NCBI RefSeq assembly: GCF_004216695.1
Contig: NZ_SGXC01000001.1
Span: 2,891,283 to 2,955,282, forward strand
Reading direction: 5' to 3'
Length of the DNA: 64,000 nucleotides
DNA from: Pigmentiphaga kullae
GTDB taxonomy: Bacteria > Pseudomonadota > Gammaproteobacteria > Burkholderiales > Burkholderiaceae_B
A program made the position numbers and the translations under genes. This document shows, one piece after another, positions 1-9,538 of this stretch (position 1 is its first letter; each line of letters begins with the position of its first letter). The notes beneath the pieces were generated by a model. That model saw only the letters and a list, made by a program, of their open reading frames with translations. It had not been told where the DNA came from and did no database searches.

Positions 1-1
1 G

Positions 2-838
2 AACTGGTGCGTGGCCGAGATGGACAAGCGCTATCGGCTGATGAGCAAGATGGGCGTGCGCAACCTGGCCGGCTACAACACCAAGATCCACGACGCCATC
101 AAGCGCGAGGAACCCATCCCCAATCCGTTCTCGCTCACGCCCGATTCGCCCGAGCCGCTCCAGCCGCTGCCCATGGTGGTGGTGGTCATCGACGAGCTGG
201 CCGACCTGATGATGGTGGTGGGCAAGAAGATCGAGGAGCTGATCGCCCGCCTGGCGCAGAAGGCCCGCGCCGCCGGCATCCACCTGATCCTGGCCACCCA
301 GCGGCCCAGCGTGGACGTGATCACCGGCCTGATCAAGGCCAACATCCCGACCCGGATCTCGTTCCAGGTCTCGTCCAAGGTCGATTCGCGCACCATCCTC
401 GACCAGATGGGCGCCGAAGCCCTGCTGGGCCAGGGCGACATGCTGTATATGCCGCCGGGCTCGGGCCTGCCCACCCGCGTCCACGGAGCCTTCGTCACCG
501 ACGACGAAGTGCACCGGGTGGTCGAGCAGTTGAAGGCGCAGGGCGAACCCAACTACGAGGAAGGCATCCTGGAAGGCTCCATCGAGGGCGAGACCGGCGA
601 TGGCTTGAGCAGCGTGACCGGCATGGGGGACGCCGAATCCGACCCCATGTACGACCAGGCGGTGGAAGTGGTGCTCAAGCACCGCCGCGCCTCGATATCC
701 CTGGTGCAGCGCCACCTGCGCATCGGTTACAACCGTGCCGCCCGCTTACTCGAACAGATGGAGCGTTCGGGTATGGTTTCCGCCATGCAGTCCAACGGCA
801 ACCGGGAAATCCTTGCCCCCGCCAGCCAGGACGAATGA
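2..838 (+). CDS. ftsK: DNA translocase FtsK, C-terminal part (5' end outside window)
   Basis: This is the 3' end of the septal DNA translocase that pumps chromosome ends through the division septum and activates XerCD recombination at dif. The frame is open from base 2, upstream of an internal GTG at 11, and begins with the FtsK-typical run [11 protein letters not shown], so the gene continues to the left. The Walker B strand [12 protein letters not shown] lies about 60 residues in and is followed by the motor-domain segment [20 protein letters not shown]. The C-terminal winged-helix gamma domain, which reads KOPS sites, covers roughly the last 65 residues ([19 protein letters not shown]). 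lolA follows after 35 bases. The family is certain; the N-terminal membrane part is not visible. Confidence 0.97.
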   Translation, partial: NWCVAEMDKRYRLMSKMGVRNLAGYNTKIHDAIKREEPIPNPFSLTPDSPEPLQPLPMVVVVIDELADLMMVVGKKIEELIARLAQKARAAGIHLILATQRPSVDVITGLIKANIPTRISFQVSSKVDSRTILDQMGAEALLGQGDMLYMPPGSGLPTRVHGAFVTDDEVHRVVEQLKAQGEPNYEEGILEGSIEGETGDGLSSVTGMGDAESDPMYDQAVEVVLKHRRASISLVQRHLRIGYNRAARLLEQMERSGMVSAMQSNGNREILAPASQDE

Positions 839-873
839 CCGGTCCTGCCGCGCTGCGCTACGGAGAGTCCCCC

Positions 874-1551
874 ATGATGTTCGTTTCCAAGACCACCGCC
901 TTCCTGGCCCGCGCCGCCGCCGGCGCCGGCCTGGCCGCGGCCCTGGCCCTGCCGGGCGCCGCGCTGGCGGGCGCCATCGACCAGTTGCACGCCTTCGCAA
1001 GCAACACCCAGTCCGCGCGCGGCAGCTTCTCGCAAGTCACGCGCGGGTCCTCGGGGCAGGCGGCGCCGGCGCAGTCCGGCAGCTTCTCGTTCCAGCGCCC
1101 CGGGCGCTTCCGCTGGGAAGTGGCCAAGCCCTATGAACAACTGATTGTCTCGGATGGCAAGCAGTTGTTTCAGTACGACCCCGACCTGAGCCAGGTCACG
1201 GTGCGCGACGTGGGCGAGGCCATCGGTTCCTCGCCGGCGCAGATCCTGTTCGGATCGGGATCGCTGGAGCAGTCCTTCAACGTGGCCGAGCAGCCCGAGC
1301 GCGACGGCCTGCAGTGGCTGCGCGCCACGCCCAGGACGCCCGACGCGGGTTTCTCGCGCGTGGACATCGCCTTCAAGGACGGCCTGCCGGCGCGCCTGGA
1401 ATTGCTGGACGCCTTTGGCCAGACCACCGCCATTACCTTCAGCGGCATCGCCCGCAATCCGCAACTGCCGCAGGACAGCTTCCGCTTCAAGGCGCCCGCC
1501 GGCGTGGACGTGGTGCGCATGGGCGGACAGGCGCCGGCCGGCGGCCGCTGA
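874..1551 (+). CDS. lolA: Outer-membrane lipoprotein carrier protein LolA
   Basis: Periplasmic chaperone that takes lipoproteins from LolCDE and hands them to LolB at the outer membrane. The 225-residue product has a Sec signal peptide with probable cleavage after ALA near residue 32. It carries the LolA-typical segments SFSFQRPGRFRWEVAKPYEQ and LFQYDPDLSQVTVRD. The start at 874 was chosen because it follows GGAGAG and gives a normal signal peptide; the same frame is open much further upstream only because of high GC. It lies between ftsK and rarA, the same order as in Escherichia coli, and ends 18 bases before rarA, so the two are probably co-transcribed. Confidence 0.95.
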   Translation: MMFVSKTTAFLARAAAGAGLAAALALPGAALAGAIDQLHAFASNTQSARGSFSQVTRGSSGQAAPAQSGSFSFQRPGRFRWEVAKPYEQLIVSDGKQLFQYDPDLSQVTVRDVGEAIGSSPAQILFGSGSLEQSFNVAEQPERDGLQWLRATPRTPDAGFSRVDIAFKDGLPARLELLDAFGQTTAITFSGIARNPQLPQDSFRFKAPAGVDVVRMGGQAPAGGR

Positions 1552-1569
1552 TTCGCGTTCTTTCCACCC

Positions 1570-2895
1570 ATGTCCGACCTGTTCCCCGACGATACGCCCC
1601 CGGCCGCCAAGGTGCCCGACGCCGCCGCGCCGCTGGCCGAGCGGCTGCGGCCGCGCACGCTGGACGAGGTCGTCGGGCAGAGCCATCTCTTGGGGCCGGG
1701 CAAGCCGCTGCGCGTGGCCTTCCAGTCGGGGCGGCCGCACTCGATGATCTTCTGGGGGCCGCCGGGCGTGGGCAAGACCACGCTGGCGCGCCTGATGGCC
1801 AACTCCTTCGACGCCCAGTTCATCGCGATATCGGCCGTGCTGGGCGGAGTCAAGGACATCCGCGACGCGGTGGTCGCGGCCCAGGCGGCGCAGTTGAAGG
1901 GGCGCCGCACCATCCTGTTCGTCGATGAAGTACACCGCTTCAACAAGGCCCAGCAGGATGCCTTCCTGCCTTACGTGGAAAGCGGGCTGTTCACCTTCAT
2001 CGGCGCCACCACCGAGAACCCCTCGTTCGAGGTCAATTCGGCCCTGCTGTCGCGGGCACGGGTCTACGTGCTGCAATCGCTCAGCGCCGAGGAACTGCGG
2101 CTGCTGATCGCCAAGGCCATCGCCATGCTGGGCGACATCGAGTTCGACGAGGCCTCGCAGGAACAACTGGCGGCCTGGGCTGATGGCGATGCCCGCCGCG
2201 TCATCAACGCGGTCGAGGTGGTGGCCGATTCGGCGCGCGGGGCGGGGCGCACGCAGGTCGACGCCGAATGGCTGGAGACCGCGCTGTCGCAGAACCTGCG
2301 CCGCTTCGACAAGGGCGGCGACGCCTTCTACGACCAGATCAGCGCCCTGCACAAGGCCGTGCGCGGCTCGGATCCGGACGGGTCGCTGTACTGGTTCTGC
2401 CGCATGCTGGATGGCGGCGCGGATCCGCGCTACCTCTCGCGCCGCCTGATCCGCATGGCGGTCGAGGACATCGGCCTGGCCGATCCGCGCGCGCTGGACA
2501 TCGCCACCTCGGGGGCCGACGTGTACGAGCGCCTGGGATCGCCCGAAGGCGAACTGGCGCTGGCCCAGGCCGTGGTCTACCTGGCCTGCGCCGCCAAGTC
2601 CAACGCCGTCTACAACGCCTACAACATGGCCAGGCGCTTTGCCGCCGACAACGGCAGCGCGCCCGTGCCCATGCACCTGCGCAACGCGCCCACCAAGCTG
2701 CTCAAGCAACTGGGGCACGGCAAGCAGTACCGCTACGCGCACGACGAGCCGCACGCCTACGCGGCCGGGGTCGATTACTTCCCGGACGGCCTGCGCGCCA
2801 AGTTCTACCAGCCCACCGACCGCGGGCTGGAAGCCAAGATCGGCCAGAAGCTCGCCTTCCTGCGCGAGCTCGACAAGGAAGCGAAGAAGGGTTAG
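1570..2895 (+). CDS. rarA: Replication-associated recombination protein A (RarA/MgsA), AAA+ ATPase
   Basis: Clamp-loader-like AAA+ ATPase that acts at stalled replication forks. The 441-residue product is of normal length for the family. Walker A GPPGVGKT is at residues 63-70, Walker B ILFVDEVHRF near 115-124, and sensor 1 GATTENPSFEVNSALLSRARV follows. The C-terminal half has the family's tetramerisation region, including SDPDGSLYWFCRMLDGGADPRY and YNAYNMARRF. It follows lolA after 18 bases. In many proteobacteria serS comes next; here a 4.7 kb block of accessory genes intervenes. Confidence 0.97.
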   Translation: MSDLFPDDTPPAAKVPDAAAPLAERLRPRTLDEVVGQSHLLGPGKPLRVAFQSGRPHSMIFWGPPGVGKTTLARLMANSFDAQFIAISAVLGGVKDIRDAVVAAQAAQLKGRRTILFVDEVHRFNKAQQDAFLPYVESGLFTFIGATTENPSFEVNSALLSRARVYVLQSLSAEELRLLIAKAIAMLGDIEFDEASQEQLAAWADGDARRVINAVEVVADSARGAGRTQVDAEWLETALSQNLRRFDKGGDAFYDQISALHKAVRGSDPDGSLYWFCRMLDGGADPRYLSRRLIRMAVEDIGLADPRALDIATSGADVYERLGSPEGELALAQAVVYLACAAKSNAVYNAYNMARRFAADNGSAPVPMHLRNAPTKLLKQLGHGKQYRYAHDEPHAYAAGVDYFPDGLRAKFYQPTDRGLEAKIGQKLAFLRELDKEAKKG

Positions 2896-3734
2896 GCGGC
2901 CGCGCCGCCGCAGGCGAAATGCGGCCGCAGCGACGGCGGCATCCCCCGCACCCGGCGCCGGTACTCCGACGGCGTCCAGCCCGTGTTGCTTTTCATGAAG
3001 CGCGTGAAGTGGGGCGGGGCGCTGAAGCCCAGATCGTAGGTGATCTCGAAGATGCTTTTCGCTTCGCCGGCCAGCAGCGCGAAGGCGGCGTCCAGGCGTC
3101 GCATGTTGTAGTAGGCCCGGGGCGTCATCCGCGTCGCGCGCCGGAACAGGGTATAGAAATAGCGCTCGGACACGCCGTAGGTATCCGCGCCGCGCCGGAA
3201 CGCGGCGAAATCCTCCAGGTCGCGCAACTGGCCGGCACGGGCGTCGCGGCCCACGCGTTCCTCCAGGCTGCTGGCCTGGACCGCCGTGTCGCGGGATACG
3301 TCGCGCGTCCGGTTCTCCAGCGAACGGGCCACGGCCGCCTGGTACAGCGTCCGGACGCCCTGCGACACCGCTCGCGGGTCGGGGCCGGCGCGGAACAGTT
3401 CCGCCACCAGTTGCATGGCATCGGCGCGCAGCGGGCCGGGCAGGGTGATCATGTCGACCGGATCGTCGTCCCCGGCATGGCCGACGGGCCCGGCGCTGTC
3501 GTTCAACAGCGGCGAGGCCTTGATCAGGATGGACCCGACCTGGCCAGGATGCCGCGCGCGCCCCGGCGCGGGAGGGATGGCATAGGTCTGCCGGGGGTGG
3601 ATGACCAGCGCGCGGAACGGATCCAGGCGGTGCGAGCCGCCGTTCAGGCGAACGGGCAAGGGTTCCTGGTGCATGTTCACCAGCACCTGCACGCAGTCGC
3701 GGGCGTGGTCCGCCAGTTCGACGCCCGACGCCAT
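2892..3734 (-). CDS. AraC-family transcriptional regulator
   Basis: A 280-residue regulator. The C-terminal AraC double helix-turn-helix occupies about the last 95 residues (SERYFYTLFRRATRMTPRAY, then the second helix pair around ITYDLGFSAPPHFTRFMKSN). The N-terminal half resembles an AraC sensor domain with no cofactor motif that I can name. The first in-frame ATG after the upstream gene's stop codon is at 3734 and gives a normal family length; the frame is open further upstream inside the Bug gene. Its stop overlaps the rarA stop convergently by 4 bases. It lies 58 bases behind the Bug receptor on the same strand and probably controls that receptor or the divergent sulfurtransferase/monooxygenase pair (inference). 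Confidence 0.88.
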   Translation of the reverse strand: MASGVELADHARDCVQVLVNMHQEPLPVRLNGGSHRLDPFRALVIHPRQTYAIPPAPGRARHPGQVGSILIKASPLLNDSAGPVGHAGDDDPVDMITLPGPLRADAMQLVAELFRAGPDPRAVSQGVRTLYQAAVARSLENRTRDVSRDTAVQASSLEERVGRDARAGQLRDLEDFAAFRRGADTYGVSERYFYTLFRRATRMTPRAYYNMRRLDAAFALLAGEAKSIFEITYDLGFSAPPHFTRFMKSNTGWTPSEYRRRVRGMPPSLRPHFACGGAAA

Positions 3735-3792
3735 GACCGAGACCCGGCCGTAGTCCCCGCCGCAATAGCAAAGGTGGGGCGAATCGTGGGCG

Positions 3793-4779
3793 TCAGTTGG
3801 GATCGACAATATTCTTCTCCTTCGCCACCTTCGACCACAGGGCCTTCTCGGTCTGCACGACGTGTTCGAGGCTGGTCCGCCGCGTGTCCGGGACTTCGGC
3901 GCCCCACGAGGCGACGAGCTTGCGCAGGTCGTCGTCGCCCGCGGCGGCGGTGATCTGCGAGGACAGCGCATCCAGTATATCGGCGGGCAGGCCGGCCGGG
4001 CCGAACAGCGCGATCCAGGAAGAGATGGCGGGTACGCCGCGCAGCTTCTTCTCGGTCAGGGTCGGTACCGCCGGCAGCTCCGGACTGCGCGTCGCGGTGC
4101 TGACCGCCAGCGCGTCCAGCTTGCCGATCCTGATCTGCGGCAGCGCCGTCACCAGCGAAATGATGGCGATGTCCACGTCGCCCGCCAGCAGGGCCTGCAA
4201 CTGGCGCGCGCCCGAGGCGTAGGGAATGTGGACCATGTCGATGCCGGCCGAGGTCTTGATCATCTCGCCCAGGAAGTGCATGCCCGAGCCCACGCCGGGG
4301 GAGGCGTAGTTGAGTTTCTTCCGGCTGTCGCGGGCGCCTTCCAGGAATTTGTCGAAGTCGGCGTAGGCGCCCGCGCGCGAGACGATGACGTAGGGCGTGG
4401 CGACCAATTGCGCGATGGGCTGCAGGTCGGTGCCCGGATCGACGTTGCCCGGACGCAGCGCCCAGGAGGTCGTGACCGAGGTGCCCGTGGCCAGTAGCGT
4501 GTAGCCGTCGCGGGCGGCGTTCTTCACGTGCCGGGCCGCGACTTCGCCGCCCGCGCCCTGCTGAATCTCGACCACGACGGGCTGCTTCAGGCGTTCCGAC
4601 AGTTCCTTGGCGAACAGGCGCGTGGAGTTGGCGGGGAAACCGTCGCTCCAGGCCATCACCACCTTGATGGGGCGGCTGGGATAGGGCTGGGCGGCGGCCG
4701 GCTGGGGCTGCCCCAGCGCAAGCAGGGCGGCGGCCACCCAGGCGTGAGGGCGGGTCTGGAGAAGGCGGAGCGGCACCAC
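3793..4779 (-). CDS. Bug-family periplasmic solute receptor (tripartite tricarboxylate transporter type)
   Basis: Periplasmic binding protein of the Bug/TctC family, whose members bind small carboxylates. After an Ala-rich signal peptide the mature part opens with YPSRPIKVVMAWSDGF, followed by family segments VVVEIQQGAGGEVAARHV and MVHIPYASGARQLQALLAGDVD. I prefer the GTG start at 4779: AGGAGA lies 9 bases upstream and it gives 328 residues with a short signal peptide. An ATG at 4833 would add 18 residues. No TctA or TctB membrane gene is nearby, so the partner transporter is unknown. An AraC regulator follows on the same strand. Confidence 0.88.
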   Translation of the reverse strand: MVPLRLLQTRPHAWVAAALLALGQPQPAAAQPYPSRPIKVVMAWSDGFPANSTRLFAKELSERLKQPVVVEIQQGAGGEVAARHVKNAARDGYTLLATGTSVTTSWALRPGNVDPGTDLQPIAQLVATPYVIVSRAGAYADFDKFLEGARDSRKKLNYASPGVGSGMHFLGEMIKTSAGIDMVHIPYASGARQLQALLAGDVDIAIISLVTALPQIRIGKLDALAVSTATRSPELPAVPTLTEKKLRGVPAISSWIALFGPAGLPADILDALSSQITAAAGDDDLRKLVASWGAEVPDTRRTSLEHVVQTEKALWSKVAKEKNIVDPN

Positions 4780-4981
4780 TTGTCGTTGTCTCCTGGCGGT
4801 TGATCGGATCGGGGCCGTATGGGGCGATTTCATTCTAGGAGCCGCTGTCGCGGCGGGCTTACCCTGGACTGAACAGGCGGGCAGCATTTACCCCCAGTTC
4901 GTTGTCCCGACCGGCTGTTCAGCGGGCGGTAACGCGCCAGGCCGGGCGCTCGCCAACAATGCTCGGGCCGTTTCCAACAAC

Positions 4982-5857
4982 ATGCCAATGACTTTTCCAA
5001 CTATGGATATGACTCACGTATCGGTCCGCGGCGGACACGCATTCGAACCGGACTTCGTGCAGGCCGAGGAACTGCTGGCCCGCCCGAACGACGACAGGCT
5101 GTTCGTCGATGTCCGCCTGGGCGACCCGGACATCGAATACCGCTCGTACCGCGACGGCCACATCTTCGGTGCCGTCCATGGGCAGATCCGCGATGCATTC
5201 GCGGCGGAGCCCACGCCGGGCAGCGGGAACCTGCCGCTGCCCGGCCTCGGGCAACTGGCCGCCACGCTGCGCAACTGGGGGGTGGGTCCGGATACCGAAA
5301 TCGTCGTCTACGGCCCGACCCCGGCGCTGGCTGCCCGCGGCTGGTGGGTGCTGCGCTGGGCCGGGCTTGCCAGGGTGCTCCTGCTCGATGGCGGACTGAA
5401 GGCCTGGATTGCCGCCGGCGGCGCGCTGGCGCGCGGCGACGAACCCCGGCGGCGCCAGTTGCCTGACGAGCTGCCTCTGGCCGGCGGGCATCTGCCGCAG
5501 ATCGAGGTGGGCGAGGTCGAGCGGCTTTCCGGCGATGCCGTGCTGGTCGACGCACGGGACGAGGCGTCCTATCTGGCCGGCCATATCCCCGGCGCGCGGC
5601 ATCTGGCCGCGTCCGAGTTCTGGACCCCGTCGGGCCGGCTCAGGCCAGCCGGGGAACGCGCGCGGCTGCTGGCCCAGGCCGGCGTCGAGCCCGGCGGCGA
5701 GGCCGTGGTGTACTGCGGCGGCGGCGTCCTGTCGGCCCTGGTCGCCATGGCCATGGCCGAGGCCGGCGTCCGGCCCCGGCTGTACGTCGGATCGTGGTCC
5801 GAGTGGAACAAGGATCCGGAACGCATGCGCCGCAGCGCGGTGGGAGAAGATGCATGA
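4982..5857 (+). CDS. Two-domain rhodanese-type sulfurtransferase
   Basis: A 291-residue protein with two rhodanese domains (about 15-135 and 165-285), the layout of thiosulfate or 3-mercaptopyruvate sulfurtransferases. The second domain carries the persulfide cysteine, Cys245, in the loop YCGGGVLSA; the first domain lacks a cysteine at the matching place, as usual. Substrate cannot be told: the loop CGGGVL differs slightly from the CGSGVT common in mercaptopyruvate enzymes. Several in-frame ATGs (4982, 5003, 5009) are possible starts. Its TGA overlaps the ATG of the next gene, so it is translationally coupled to the monooxygenase. It is divergent from the Bug/AraC pair. Confidence 0.88.
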   Translation: MPMTFPTMDMTHVSVRGGHAFEPDFVQAEELLARPNDDRLFVDVRLGDPDIEYRSYRDGHIFGAVHGQIRDAFAAEPTPGSGNLPLPGLGQLAATLRNWGVGPDTEIVVYGPTPALAARGWWVLRWAGLARVLLLDGGLKAWIAAGGALARGDEPRRRQLPDELPLAGGHLPQIEVGEVERLSGDAVLVDARDEASYLAGHIPGARHLAASEFWTPSGRLRPAGERARLLAQAGVEPGGEAVVYCGGGVLSALVAMAMAEAGVRPRLYVGSWSEWNKDPERMRRSAVGEDA

Positions 5858-7605
5858 ACGGAGCCATGGCACAGGTCGACGTCGCCATCTGCGGCGGTGG
5901 CCCCGTCGGCCTCGCGCTGGCCTATCTGCTGGGCCGGGAAGGGCTGCGCGTCGCGCTGTTCGAGAAGCGCCCCAGCACCACCGTGTTGCCCAAGGGCCAG
6001 TACGTCCATGCATCCACTGCCGAGCTCTACCGGCAATGGGGCGTCTGGGAACTGCTGGAAGGCAAGGGGTGGTCCATTCCCCGCTCCAACGGCCAGGGCT
6101 TCTACGTGCGCATCGCCCAGGGGCCCGTGGCCGACGTCCGGTCCTCGCTGGGCACCGATGCGGAATACGAACATAAATGGGCGCAGCTCGCGCCCGTCTA
6201 TCCGCGCAAGGTCCCGGCTTCGGATTACGAGGCCGCGCTGCGCCACCAGGCGGCCGCCTGGCAAAGCGTCGCGCTGCACTTCGGCACCCAGGTGGTGGAC
6301 GTCGAGGACCAGGGCAGCGCGGTGCGGCTGGCCGTCAAGGAGCTCGAGTCGGGCGCATTGCGGGAGGTGGGGGCGCGCTACCTCGTGGCCTGCGACGGCG
6401 CCCGCAGCTTCGTGCGCAACCGTATCGGCCGGGGCGAGGACCATGGCCCGACCTTCGGCAACCAGGTGCTGGCCGAGTTTCGCGCCGACCTGGACGATAC
6501 CCTGGGGCGCGACGGCTACTTCCACTCCTTCGTGCTGGATCCGCGCCATGCCGGCTGGTTCGGCAGCAAGCATCCGGACACCGGGCTGTGGCGCTACAGC
6601 TTCCGCCACGACGAGGATACGCTGCCCGACACCGCCGCGCTGCTCGAACGGATACGCGGCGCGCTGGGCATGCCGGACCTGCCCGTCGAGATCGTTCGCG
6701 TCTACCGCTTCGACTACACCACGGGCCTGCTGCGCAAGTGGCGCGAGGGCAATGTCCTGTTCGCGGGCGACGCGGCCCATTGGCATTCGCCCTGGGGTGG
6801 CTTCGGCGCCAACACCGGCGTGCAGGACGCCAACAATCTGGCGTGGAAGCTGGGCCTGGTGCTGCGCGGCGCCGCGCCCGACACGCTGCTCGACACCTAC
6901 GAGGTCGAGCGCAAGGGCAAGGCGCTGCTTACCGTCAAGGCGGCCACCTACAACTCGCTCAACTTCCAGGCCATCGCGGCGGCCATCGCCGTGGGCGAGC
7001 CCGGCGTCAGCCTGCACGGGACCTTCAGCCCGCAAGCCGTCGCCTTCCTGCGCGAATGCGTCGCGCCGCACGGCGACAACAGCGTGCTGCACACCGGCTT
7101 CCAGCTGGGCACGGTCTACGACTCCGCCGCCGTGATCCGCGACGGCGACGAGCCGCCGCGCGCCACCCTCGAGCACTACGAGGAAAGCACCGTGCCCGGC
7201 GTGCGCGCCCCCCACGTCTGGCTGTACGACTCCGCCGGCCGCCGGCTGTCCACCGTCGACCTGTGGGGCACCGCCTTTTCGCTGGTCGTGCAGCGCGATG
7301 CCCAGGCCTGGACCCAGGCTGCCCGCGCCGTGGGCCGGGAACTGGGCGTGGCCCTGCGCGTCGTGCACATCGGCGCCGGCGGCCACTACCGGGCCGACGA
7401 GCCCAAGTTCGGCCGGCTGTATCCCGTGGCCGACGGCGGCGCCGTGCTGGTGCGGCCCGACGGATTCGTCGCGCGCCGCCTGCCGGCACAGGCCGAGGGC
7501 GCCGCCGGGCCGGCGCTGCGCGACACTCTCCGGCGCCTGCTGACCCTGGAGCCGGACACCCGGGCGGCAGCGAGCCTGCCCGGGCAGGAGGCCCCCGTGG
7601 GGTGA
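5854..7605 (+). CDS. FAD-dependent aromatic-ring monooxygenase (PheA/MhpA-type hydroxylase)
   Basis: Class A flavoprotein monooxygenase, likely hydroxylating an aromatic substrate using NAD(P)H and O2. The 583-residue product has the N-terminal FAD dinucleotide-binding motif CGGGPVGLALAYLLGREG (residues 13-30), the central VACDGARSFVR motif and the second FAD motif VLFAGDAAHWHSPWGGFGANTG. The C-terminal region of about 180 residues resembles the thioredoxin-like tail of phenol hydroxylase and MhpA relatives. The substrate cannot be inferred. The start at 5854 overlaps the stop of the sulfurtransferase gene (ATGA). A strong GC hairpin follows 30 bases after the stop. Confidence 0.9.
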   Translation: MNGAMAQVDVAICGGGPVGLALAYLLGREGLRVALFEKRPSTTVLPKGQYVHASTAELYRQWGVWELLEGKGWSIPRSNGQGFYVRIAQGPVADVRSSLGTDAEYEHKWAQLAPVYPRKVPASDYEAALRHQAAAWQSVALHFGTQVVDVEDQGSAVRLAVKELESGALREVGARYLVACDGARSFVRNRIGRGEDHGPTFGNQVLAEFRADLDDTLGRDGYFHSFVLDPRHAGWFGSKHPDTGLWRYSFRHDEDTLPDTAALLERIRGALGMPDLPVEIVRVYRFDYTTGLLRKWREGNVLFAGDAAHWHSPWGGFGANTGVQDANNLAWKLGLVLRGAAPDTLLDTYEVERKGKALLTVKAATYNSLNFQAIAAAIAVGEPGVSLHGTFSPQAVAFLRECVAPHGDNSVLHTGFQLGTVYDSAAVIRDGDEPPRATLEHYEESTVPGVRAPHVWLYDSAGRRLSTVDLWGTAFSLVVQRDAQAWTQAARAVGRELGVALRVVHIGAGGHYRADEPKFGRLYPVADGGAVLVRPDGFVARRLPAQAEGAAGPALRDTLRRLLTLEPDTRAAASLPGQEAPVG

Positions 7606-7625
7606 AGGCGGGCCGGGGAGGCTAA

Positions 7626-9029
<1,404 letters not shown>

Positions 9030-9098
9030 CATTCGTCGCCTGCCTGATCCTCCGGGGTGCGTTACGGTTGAAAAACCTACATCCCGGAGGAGCCAGCC

Positions 9099-9275
9099 AT
9101 GTTGAAGTGGGCACTGATCTTTTTCGTGGTTTCCATCATCGCCGCGCTGTTCGGATTCACCGGCATCGCCGCCGGCGCCGCCGCCATCGCCAAGTTCCTG
9201 TTCTTCCTGTTCCTGATCCTGTTCGTGATCTTCCTGGTGCTGGGGCTCACGGTGTACAAGAAAATCACGGATTAG
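9099..9275 (+). CDS. Small DUF1328-type membrane protein
   Basis: A 58-residue, very hydrophobic protein starting [20 protein letters not shown] and containing a second membrane segment ([20 protein letters not shown]). The Gly/Ala-rich linker [14 protein letters not shown] is typical of the DUF1328 (YtjA) family of small inner-membrane proteins, function unknown and often stress-related. CGGAGGAG sits 8-15 bases before the ATG, a strong ribosome binding site that supports translation. Confidence 0.88.
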   Translation: MLKWALIFFVVSIIAALFGFTGIAAGAAAIAKFLFFLFLILFVIFLVLGLTVYKKITD

Positions 9276-9282
9276 CGACGGC

Positions 9283-9312
9283 AGGACACAGCGCGAATTT
9301 CTGTGCTATAGT
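9283..9312 (+). promoter_or_regulatory. Probable promoter of tRNA-Ser
   Basis: TATAGT (9307-9312) preceded by TGC forms an extended -10 element; AGGACA (9283-9288) 18 bases upstream is a weak -35. The tRNA starts 54 bases after the -10 box. The same TGCTATAGT string recurs at 63776-63784. Confidence 0.55.
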
Positions 9313-9366
9313 TGCGGGCTGTTGTCTGGTTCCGGCCACGGGCCAGGCAAGCACTGAAAGGTGCAC

Positions 9367-9458
<92 letters not shown>

Positions 9459-9469
9459 TCTTGCAATGA

Positions 9470-9500
9470 CCCCTTGATTTCACCGATCAAGGGGTTTTTT
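9470..9500 (+). terminator. Rho-independent terminator after tRNA-Ser
   Basis: CCCCTTGAT (9470-9478) pairs with ATCAAGGGG (9486-9494), nine perfect pairs with a 7-base loop, followed directly by TTTTTT (9495-9500). Confidence 0.93.
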
Positions 9501-9503
9501 GTT

Positions 9504-9526
9504 GCCGCGATCAAGATAATCGCGGC
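9504..9526. repeat. Perfect inverted repeat between the tRNA terminator and ubiD-like gene
   Basis: GCCGCGAT (9504-9511) and ATCGCGGC (9519-9526) form an 8-bp stem with a 7-base loop. There is no T tract on either side in the correct direction. It may stall RNA polymerase or protect the 3' end of the convergent minus-strand transcript, whose stop codon is 13 bases away. Confidence 0.5.
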
Positions 9527-9538
9527 TTCAAGCGGCTA

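Noticed and set aside
727..3771. A 1014-codon minus-strand frame across lolA, rarA and the AraC gene
   Set aside because: Antisense shadow of lolA and rarA; only its tail overlaps the true AraC region, in another frame.
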